A stretch of 6,060 bases of DNA from JBHENW01 sp046261875 (GTDB lineage: Bacteria > Acidobacteriota > Thermoanaerobaculia > UBA5066 > Gp7-AA6), in NCBI GenBank assembly GCA_046261875.1, contig JBHENW010000114.1, positions 1 through 6,060 on the forward strand. Direction: 5' to 3'. Position 1 is the first letter of the stretch; each line of letters opens with the position of its first letter. Both the position numbers and the translations under genes were made by a program. Below the pieces are notes generated by a model that did not search any database, was not told where the DNA came from, and saw only the letters and a list, made by a program, of their open reading frames with translations. Below, one piece after another: positions 1 to 5,445 of this stretch.

Positions 1-359
1 GGCCTACTGGTGCAACCGGCGCACAGGGGGATGACGGCGCAACTGGCGCTACTGGTCCGCAGGGTCCTGGTGGCGCCACGGGAGCCACGGGCGCGCAGGG
101 CGCTGATGGTGCAACCGGCGCGACAGGGTCGCAGGGTCCTGTGGGTGCAACGGGATCGACGGGTGCTCAGGGTGCTGACGGCGCAACCGGCGCGACTGGT
201 TCGCAGGGTCCTGCTGGCGCCACGGGAGCCACGGGCACGCAGGGCGCTGATGGTGCAACCGGCGCGACTGGTCCGCAAGGCGCGACGGGTACCACAGGCT
301 CACAGGGCCCCGCCGGCGCGACGGGGGCGACGGGCGCGACAGGATCGCAGGGTCCGGCC
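1..359 (+). repeat. Tandem ~72-bp coding repeats in the collagen-like stalk
   Basis: The Gly-X-Y region has a higher-order period of eight triplets (24 residues, 72 bp). In each unit two GAT-type triplets lead to GAQ, then GAD or GDD, two more GAT triplets, GSQ or GPQ, and GPx. Units lie at about 0-71 (first base cut off), 72-143, 144-215 and 216-287. A shortened unit follows at 288-314 and a rearranged one at 315-359. The units are very similar as DNA, with synonymous differences. This is the kind of repeat that expands and contracts by slippage or recombination, so stalk length may vary between strains. Confidence 0.85.
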
Positions 360-746
360 GGTCCGTCGTCGGGGATCCCGATCATCGGAGGCGGGAGCGT
401 CTCCGGGCTCGCGGAACCGGGGCCGACCTACATCAGCCTCTTCCACGGATCCGATACGACGGAGAGCGCGGTGCAATACCCGGTGCCGGCGGCGGGAACG
501 GTCTCGAACCTGCGGGCTCGCGTGCAGTCCGCGCCCGGTGGATCCAGAACCTGGGTTTTCACCATCCGCAAAAATGGCGCAGCGACCGCGGTCTCCTGTG
601 CGGTCCCCTCCGGGGAAACGACCTGCAGCTCTGCCAGTTCGGTGAGCTTCGCAGACGGAGATCTGATCAGCATGCACGTCCTCCAGACCGGATCCGGGAA
701 CCCCCCCAACACGGACGGGTTCTGGACCGCCCGCTTCACCCCGTAG
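1..746 (+). CDS. Collagen-like Gly-X-Y repeat protein, 3' part (5' end outside window)
   Basis: The reading frame is open from base 3 to the TAG at 744-746, and the true start lies upstream. The first ~119 residues are an unbroken Gly-X-Y series rich in GAT, GAQ, GAD, GSQ and GPx triplets, as in bacterial collagen-like (Pfam Collagen type) stalk proteins. From about base 360 the repeats give way to a ~128-residue C-terminal domain with alternating short beta-prone stretches (YISLFHG, WVFTIRKNG, DGDLISMHVL, GFWTARF). It has only two cysteines, 11 residues apart, which could form a disulfide. Such heads usually drive trimerisation of surface filaments, as in BclA-like proteins; here that is inference. 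Proline is scarce and threonine abundant, so triple-helix stability may depend on threonine, possibly glycosylated. An exported surface fibre is likely, but the signal peptide is not in view. The GTG at 141 is only an internal Val codon. The gene converges on the TPR membrane protein gene, 14 bp away. Confidence 0.88.
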   Translation, partial: PTGATGAQGDDGATGATGPQGPGGATGATGAQGADGATGATGSQGPVGATGSTGAQGADGATGATGSQGPAGATGATGTQGADGATGATGPQGATGTTGSQGPAGATGATGATGSQGPAGPSSGIPIIGGGSVSGLAEPGPTYISLFHGSDTTESAVQYPVPAAGTVSNLRARVQSAPGGSRTWVFTIRKNGAATAVSCAVPSGETTCSSASSVSFADGDLISMHVLQTGSGNPPNTDGFWTARFTP

Positions 747-760
747 CGACTGGCGAGTCC

Positions 761-2602
761 TCAGCCTGGCCGCGAGGGCGCTTGAGCGCCCCCGCCGCAC
801 AGACGTTTTTGTGCTTCGGAGGCCTTCGGATCCGAGGGCACGACCTCGAGCGTAGCTCCCGCGAGTGCGCACGCTCTCTCAGCCTCCCCGCGCTTCTCGT
901 AAACGTCGAGGAGCAGGTGGCGCGCGGTCAGGTCGGCCGGGCTCTTCTCGACGGCGAGTTCGACGTTCCGCGCCGCCTCGTCCAGGCGGTTGTTTTCCGC
1001 GAGCCAGCGCCCGTAATAGAAGTGCGCCCCCGCGAGGTTTCCTTTCAGGGAGATCGCCCGCCGGAAGTGCGCTTCGGCGGAGGCGCGGTTCCCGGTTGCC
1101 CCATCCAGGATTCCCAGATTGATCTCGAGGATGTCGTAGTTCGGCGCGATTGTTCGCGCCCGCTCGAAACAGTAGCGCGCGTTGGCGTAGTCGCCGCGCG
1201 CCATGAAGATGAGACCGTAATTCATCCACGCGCGCGCGTTGCGGGGGCTCGCGGCCGTAACGCTGCGCCAGAGCGTCTCGTCGGTCGCCCAGACCTTGTT
1301 GCGCTCGTATGTCGCCGCCGCATGGCTCGTGAGGAGCAGCAGAGAAAGGGGCAGAACCGCCCGAGCGAGGAGTGAAGTCGAGCCCCGCCGCGCGCGCAGA
1401 ATTCCCAGCCCGTCAGCGATCCCGGCCGCCGCCGCGAGCACCAGACCGATGTACGGAAAGTAGGGCCGGTGCTCGTTGATCATCTCGGAGAGAGGAAACA
1501 CGGAAGAAGAGGGCGCGAGGGCGACGTAGAACCAGAGAACGCCGAACAGGACCGCCTTGCCCGGAGCACGCCGGCGAGCGTAAAGCACCGATGCGCCCGT
1601 CAGCAGCCCGGCGACGAGGAGGCCCGCGAAGACGCGCGAGTCGTACCACTCCGTGATGGGCTCCCAGTCCGTATCCGCGGACAGCCCGAGCGGAAACAGA
1701 AACAGCCGGACGTAGTGGAGCCAGGCGAAGACCTGGGTCTGGAGGTACTCGAGCCTGGGAGTCGATCCATAGAAGACTTCTGCGCCGCTCAGGCGATCCT
1801 GCAGGAGGTAGAAACCGAACGCGAAGACGAAGGCTGGCCAGACCACCGACCACACCGCGCGACGCCGCGGTGCGGCGCCCCCCGCCCGGTCGCGGGGAAG
1901 CTCTTCCGCGAAGAGAAGAAGATAGATGGCAACGAGGGGGGCGAGGACGATCGCCGACGGCTTCGCAAAGGCTCCCAGGACGGCCGGCAACATCCAGACG
2001 AAGTTTCGCCTCCATCGTGGCGCGTACTGGTAGAGCACGAAGGACCCGACGACCCCGGCCGTGGAAAGGATTTCCGAGCGCGACGAGAGGAAGTTGAGCG
2101 TTTCGGTCTGGACCGTGTGCAGGAGGAAGAGCCCGGAGCCCAGGAGCGCTGCCAGGCCACGGTGAGGCCCCAGGCCCGAGATCGCCAGGACGCGGAGAAG
2201 GAAGAAGAAGACGAGCGCGCCGAGCAGCGCATGGAGCGTCAGCTGCGTCACGTGGAACGGTACGGGGTCCAGGCCGCCGGCAAACCAGTAATCGAGCGCC
2301 AGGGTCGCGCTCACGAGGGGCCGGTACGCCGCGTTCTGCGGGTAGCTCGAGAACGTCGAGGCGTCGCGGAAGAAGCGGGGGATGTTGCGGAGGCTGCGGA
2401 TGTACGCGTTGTTCTCGATGACGTGCGAGTCGTCGAAGTGGAAGCCGTTTCGGAAATGATTGGAGTAAGCGACCAGGAGCAGGAGCAACAGACCGGCGCC
2501 CCAGAGGATCAGGCTGCGGGGAGCAGGGTGAAGCGCCGTGGAGGCGGGCGGCGGGTTCCGATCCGCGCGCGCGGGCGGATCCGGCCGGCGGGTCGCTTTC
2601 AT
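761..2602 (-). CDS. Polytopic membrane protein with C-terminal TPRs, TMTC/DUF1736-like (putative GT-C protein O-glycosyltransferase)
   Basis: This 613-residue protein is intact. After a Pro/Arg-rich cytoplasmic N-terminus comes TM1 (residues ~31-46), then a loop with FHFDDSHVIENN; Asp57-Asp58 occupy the place of the acidic catalytic pair in GT-C transferases. Further family-like marks are AYRPL (92-96), the SSRSEIL segment near 173-179, and EHRPYFPYIGL (378-388). About ten membrane helices run to residue ~430. A soluble domain with roughly four TPRs follows (455-590), opening with LWRSVTAASPRNARAWMNYG. Eukaryotic TMTC proteins transfer O-linked mannose to cadherins, with their TPRs in the ER lumen; the bacterial TPRs would be periplasmic. 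Substrate and activity here are inferred. The ATG at 2600-2602 is supported by GAAGG six bases upstream. The last residues (GGGAQAPSRPG) look unstructured. The gene follows the broken HD-GYP remnant by 42 bp on the same strand. It could instead be an uncharacterised TPR membrane protein without transferase activity. Confidence 0.85.
   Translation of the reverse strand: MKATRRPDPPARADRNPPPASTALHPAPRSLILWGAGLLLLLLVAYSNHFRNGFHFDDSHVIENNAYIRSLRNIPRFFRDASTFSSYPQNAAYRPLVSATLALDYWFAGGLDPVPFHVTQLTLHALLGALVFFFLLRVLAISGLGPHRGLAALLGSGLFLLHTVQTETLNFLSSRSEILSTAGVVGSFVLYQYAPRWRRNFVWMLPAVLGAFAKPSAIVLAPLVAIYLLLFAEELPRDRAGGAAPRRRAVWSVVWPAFVFAFGFYLLQDRLSGAEVFYGSTPRLEYLQTQVFAWLHYVRLFLFPLGLSADTDWEPITEWYDSRVFAGLLVAGLLTGASVLYARRRAPGKAVLFGVLWFYVALAPSSSVFPLSEMINEHRPYFPYIGLVLAAAAGIADGLGILRARRGSTSLLARAVLPLSLLLLTSHAAATYERNKVWATDETLWRSVTAASPRNARAWMNYGLIFMARGDYANARYCFERARTIAPNYDILEINLGILDGATGNRASAEAHFRRAISLKGNLAGAHFYYGRWLAENNRLDEAARNVELAVEKSPADLTARHLLLDVYEKRGEAERACALAGATLEVVPSDPKASEAQKRLCGGGAQAPSRPG
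776..791. other. Inverted repeat near the convergent gene ends
   Basis: GGGCGC, the four-base loop TTGA, then GCGCCC form a perfect 6-bp GC stem. It lies 30 bp past the stop of the collagen-like gene and inside the last codons of the opposing TPR gene. A five-T run at 806-810 follows only after 14 bases, so it is not a classical intrinsic terminator for the plus-strand transcript. No better terminator was found between the two convergent genes. Confidence 0.25.
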
Positions 2603-2613
2603 CAGCGACCTTC
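2591..2613 (-). promoter_or_regulatory. Shine-Dalgarno and start-codon hairpin of the TPR membrane protein gene
   Basis: On the minus strand, GAAGG (complement of 2609-2613) precedes the ATG by six bases. A perfect 7-bp inverted repeat surrounds the start: arms 2591-2597 and 2604-2610, loop 2598-2603. In the mRNA the left arm GGTCGCT includes the last two bases of the Shine-Dalgarno, the loop is GATGAA with the AUG in it, and the right arm is AGCGACC. This could hold down initiation. The repeat is seen directly; any regulatory role is inferred. Confidence 0.5.
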
Positions 2614-2644
2614 AGTGTGCCACGGCGGCCCCGCCGGGGGAACT

Positions 2645-3215
2645 CTAGGAGGGCGTCAGGAGTCGGAGAGGCTGGAGCCGACGACACCCATCTCGGCGAC
2701 CAACGATCTGAGGTGCGAGGACGTTTCCGTCCCACCATCTCTTGCCGACGCCCTCCTCGAGGATTTCGAAAGCCGTCCCGGATTTCAGCCGGCGCCGGTA
2801 AGAGCGCTCGGAGGTGAGCGCGTCGAAGATGTCGGCGATCGTCACGATCCGGACCGCGAGGGAGATCTCATCGCCCGAGATCCCGCTGGGATAGCCTGAC
2901 CCGTCGAGCTTCTCGTGGTGGTGATAGACCACGTCCAGGCTCTTGCGCATCGTCTTCATGGGGAGAAAGCAGGTCGTGCCCGACGACGGGGTGCTCCTGG
3001 ATGATGGCGCGCTCTTCCGTCGTCAGTGGTCCCGGCTTGCGCAGGATGCTGTCGGGAACGACGATCTTGCCGAGGTCGTGGAAGAGCGCTCCCCTTCGCA
3101 TCTCGTTGCGGGACAGCGCGTCCAACCCCATGCGCGTCCCGATCCGGTCCGCATATTCGGCGACGCGCCCGCTGTGGCCGGCCGTGTGCGGGTCGCGCGC
3201 GTCGATCGTCTTGGC
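2645..3215 (-). pseudogene. Broken HD-GYP domain protein (cyclic-di-GMP phosphodiesterase type), N-terminus missing
   Basis: HD-GYP proteins hydrolyse cyclic di-GMP. Reading leftwards from about 3215, one frame gives AKTIDARDPHTAGHSGRV, then GALFHDLGKIVVPDSIL (the HD pair at 3075-3080) and EHPVVGHDLLSP. That frame then loses sense. The neighbouring frame continues with PMKTMRKSLDVV and HHHEKLDGSGYP (GYP at 2888-2896), then RIVTIADIFDALTSERSYRR. Protein similarity changes frame at the GGGG run 2960-2963, consistent with one extra base. The signature metal ligands and GYP are all still encoded, so the damage is to continuity rather than to the motifs. The N-terminal portion, normally a linker or sensor domain, is absent: homology stops where the opposing PAS gene begins. 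At the 3' end the current frame stops at 2645 with an unlikely Arg/Leu-rich tail; another frame reads VAEMGVVGSSLSDS and stops at 2656, hinting at a second indel near 2700. Sequencing error is the alternative. Confidence 0.78.
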
Positions 3216-3223
3216 TCTGGTGG
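3207..3223. other. Head-to-head junction of two truncated genes
   Basis: On the minus strand the codons for Ala-Lys-Thr of the HD-GYP domain occupy 3207-3215. On the plus strand the Trp-Trp of the PAS motif LWWSEGSETLFGY begins at 3218. Recognisable coding homology of the two opposed genes therefore meets within a few bases, with no intergenic space, promoter or start codon for either. This is seen in the translations; a deletion or inversion breakpoint is the inferred cause. Confidence 0.6.
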
Positions 3224-5087
3224 AGCGAAGGGTCCGAGACGCTCTTCGGGTACGAGGTCACGGGCCTCGAACCGAGCGTCGAGTTCTTCACCGACCGGCT
3301 ACATCCCGACGACCGCGAGCGCGTCCTGTCGGGAATCCGGGAAGCGATCCAGGGAGCGGGAAGCGCGTGGTCCGGGGAGTACCGTTTCATGAAGGCGGAC
3401 GGCTCGTACGGATACGTCTTCTACCGGCGTTACGTCATCCGGGAGGACCGCCGCGCGGTCCGGATGATCGGCGCGATGATGGACATCAACGCGCAAGCGC
3501 GCGGAAGAAGAACTGCGGCAGAGCGAGGAGCGATACCGCCTGATCGTCGAGACCACCAACGAATGGATCTGGGCGATGGACCCCGCGGGAAAGATGACCA
3601 CAACAATCAAGCGATCCAGAACATCCTCGGCTACGCGCCTGAAGAGCTCGCCGGGGAAGACACTCTCCGATTCATACATCCCGAGGATTTGCCGGCCGCC
3701 GGAAGCTCGTCGAGCGCTGCACGCCCCAGCAGGCCGGCTGGTCCGGTTGCGTCATGAGATGGAGGCACCGGGACGGCAGCTACCGTCACCTCGAGAGCAA
3801 TGCCGCGCCGGTATTCGGTGCCGACGGAGCGTTCGAAGGCTTTCGCGGCGCAGACCGCGACATCACCGAGCGCGTGTAGCTCGGGGCGCAGTTGCTCCAG
3901 TCTCAGAAGATGGAGGCGATCGGCACGCCCGCCGGAGGGGTCGCCCACGACTTCAACAATCTCCTCCCCTCGATCCTGGAATACAGCGACATCGTTCTTC
4001 GGGAGCTCGGCGACGGCCATGTGCTCCGCGAGGACGTCGAGGAGATCCGGAAGGCCGGCGAACGCGCCGCGGCCCTGACGCGTCAGCTCCTCGCGTTTTC
4101 CCGCAAGCAGATCCTCAAGCCCGTGGTTCTCGAGCTCAACGGGGTCGTCGGCGGGCTGGAAAAAATGCTGCGCCGCCTGATCGCCGAGGGTATCGAGCTC
4201 GTCGTGGCGCGGGGGGGGGCGACGTCGGGTACACGCGCGCGGATCCGAGTCAGATCGAACAGGTCATCCTGAACCTCGTCATCAATGCGCGCGACGCGAT
4301 GCCGCGGGGAGGGAACCTGCGGATCGAGACCTCCGGCGCGGACCTCGACGAGTCGGCCGTCCGGGCGCACCCCGGGGCGGTCATTGGATCCTATGTCTGC
4401 ATCTCGGTGAGCGATTCGGGCATCGGCATGGAACGGGAGACACAAACCCGTATCTTCGAGCCGTTCTTCACGACCAAAGGCGCCGGGAAGGGGACCGGAC
4501 TCGGCCTTTCGACGGTCTATGGCATCGTCAAGCAGAGCGGCGGCCACATCGCGGTCGAAAGCGCTCCCGGACGGGGAACGACGTTCCGGGTCTATCTTCC
4601 GCGCGTCTTCGATTCGGAGGACACGGTCCCCTCCGCGGCGCCTGCGCGGCCTCCCACGGGAGTCGAGACCGTGTTGCTCGTAGAGGACGAGCAGGGCCTC
4701 CGAGTACTCGCCCGGCGCATCCTGGATACCCAGGGCTACGCGGTCCTCGAAGCCTCCGGCGGCGAGGAGGCGTTGCGGATCTCGCGCCAGCATGCCGGCT
4801 CGATCGACCTCCTCCTGACGGATGCCGTGATGCCCGGAATGGGAGGTTCCGCCCTCGCGCGCGAGATCTCGTCCGAGAGGCCCGCGACGCGCGTCCTCTA
4901 CATGTCGGGCTACACCGACGACGCCGTGGTGCGGCACGGGCATCTCGACGCGGGCTCGGCTTTCATCCAGAAGCCGTTCGCGTCGCACGCCCTCGCGCGG
5001 AAGGTACGGGAGGTGCTCGACGGCGCCTCGGCCGGGACGCCGGCGGCCACCGCGACCTCGTTGGAGGTTCGAACCGCCTCGCGCTGA
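3215..5087 (+). pseudogene. Broken hybrid sensor histidine kinase (PAS-PAS-HisKA-HATPase-REC), 5' end missing
   Basis: Stitching three frames gives a continuous ~620-residue kinase. PAS1 is 3215-3490 (LWWSEGSETLFGY, RLHPDDRERV, MIGAMMDIN). A coiled linker with AEEELRQSEERYRLIV and PAS2 span ~3498-3876 (NILGYAPEEL, FIHPEDL, GADRDITERV). HisKA holds GGVAHDFNNLL with the phospho-acceptor His at 3946-3948. The HATPase (~4240-4605) has NLVINARDAM, DSGIGM, FEPFFTTK and GKGTGLGLS. The receiver (~4668-5030) has VEDE, phospho-acceptor Asp at 4821-4823, YMSGYT and FIQKPF. Continuity breaks at 3494-3497 (likely two A bases lost from CAAAAG), near 3600 (one base lost, ACC-TAC expected), near 3701 (one base lost), at an in-frame TAG 3877-3879, and at the nine-G run 4211-4219. 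The conserved GTLAGG before the His reads GTPAGG, a helix-breaking change. Such kinases autophosphorylate and relay phosphate to their own receiver. From 4218 to the TGA at 5085-5087 the frame is intact. Upstream sensor parts and a start codon are absent. Confidence 0.8.
4211..4219 (+). repeat. Nine-G homopolymer at a frame break
   Basis: Nine consecutive G residues follow a C at 4210, between HisKA and the ATPase domain. Before the run the coding sense is in one frame (ELVVAR), after it in another (GDVGYTRADPSQIEQV). One more G, or two fewer, would join them. This is a classic slippage site, either real or a sequencing artefact. Confidence 0.8.
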
Positions 5088-5114
5088 GGGCGCTCAACGC
5101 GGGCGCGGTTTTTT
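5075..5114 (+). terminator. Possible intrinsic terminator of the kinase remnant
   Basis: Around the kinase stop codon, CCGC and CGC segments at ~5075-5084 can pair with GCG and GCGG segments at ~5099-5108. The stem is GC-rich but interrupted by mismatches, and six T residues follow immediately at 5109-5114. Position and U-tract suit a rho-independent terminator. The stem is imperfect and lies over the end of the opposing small gene, so confidence is low. Confidence 0.27.
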
Positions 5115-5420
5115 CGCGGCGCGCGCGGGCTTCGGCGCGACTTCGACGGCCTTGCCCTTCCGGTTGCGCTCGCTGCGCACGATCGCCCCGAGCGCTCGCG
5201 AATCATGCCGGTTGAGCCGCGGTGGATCGGGACGTGGCGGCGGCGCGCCGGCAGACTGGACCTCGGTCGCTTCGACGGAGTACACGCGCCCATCCCTCGT
5301 CTGGAACACGAGCCGCTTGCCGACCTGCCGGGCAGGCGCGCGGAGCAGAAAGACGGATCCGTCGCGCAGGACGAGGGTCGAGCCCGGCGGCGGCGGGGCC
5401 GTCACCGAAAAAAGCAGCAC
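5094..5420 (-). CDS. Small basic protein of unknown function, likely exported
   Basis: This open frame encodes 108 residues from a GTG at 5418-5420 to a TGA at 5094-5096. I do not recognise a named family. The N-terminus is a short hydrophobic stretch (LLFSVTA) followed by PPPPGS. A compact beta-prone section follows, TLVLRDGSVFLLRAP then RLVFQTRDGRVYSVEATEV, the pattern of small domains that read 'required property of a value or text'. A Pro-rich linker leads to a charged segment, RHDSRALGAIVRSERNRKG, and a Lys/Arg/Pro/Ala-rich tail. The hydrophobic stretch suggests a short signal peptide. The frame stays open upstream of the GTG with no canonical start in the 30 bases before it, and the ribosome site is weak (AGAG), so the start is uncertain. 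It lies 25 bp after mutY on the same strand, hence probably co-transcribed, and its end is 6 bp from the opposed kinase remnant. That it is a real gene rests on its position, spacing and non-random protein pattern. Confidence 0.6.
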   Translation of the reverse strand: MLLFSVTAPPPPGSTLVLRDGSVFLLRAPARQVGKRLVFQTRDGRVYSVEATEVQSAGAPPPRPDPPRLNRHDSRALGAIVRSERNRKGKAVEVAPKPARAAKKPRPR

Positions 5421-5445
5421 CAGGGCTGTCTCTTGTAGCGTGGCT

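Noticed and set aside
1..359. CRISPR-like array in the regularly repeated region
   Set aside because: The repeats are contiguous coding units with no unique spacers and keep a perfect Gly-X-Y frame.
49..385. Minus-strand open frames with Pro-Val-Ala repeats under the collagen-like region
   Set aside because: They are the mirror of the Gly-X-Y repeat DNA and have no independent protein features.
2623..2640. GC-rich inverted repeat between the HD-GYP remnant and the TPR gene as a terminator
   Set aside because: A short GGCGG/CCGCC stem is possible, but no T-run follows on the minus strand, and such stems are common by chance in this composition.
1413..2738. 441-codon open frame on the minus strand overlapping the TPR gene in another frame
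   Set aside because: The translation is Arg/Pro/Ala-rich and low in complexity, whereas the overlapping frame encodes the recognisable membrane protein with a good ribosome site.
1469..2899. 476-codon open frame on the plus strand antisense to the TPR gene and the HD-GYP remnant
   Set aside because: It runs opposite an intact gene with clear membrane helices and TPRs. Its translation is a charged Glu/Arg/Gly-rich sequence without domains, as expected for an antisense frame in GC-rich DNA.
3480..3720. Programmed ribosomal frameshifting to explain the frame changes in the kinase
   Set aside because: There are several changes of different size, plus a stop codon and unfavourable substitutions, and no convincing slippery heptamer with a downstream structure.
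4218..5087. Separate functional gene for an HATPase-REC protein
   Set aside because: No start codon with a ribosome site was found after the G9 run, and the upstream HisKA and PAS pieces are clearly parts of the same ancestral gene.
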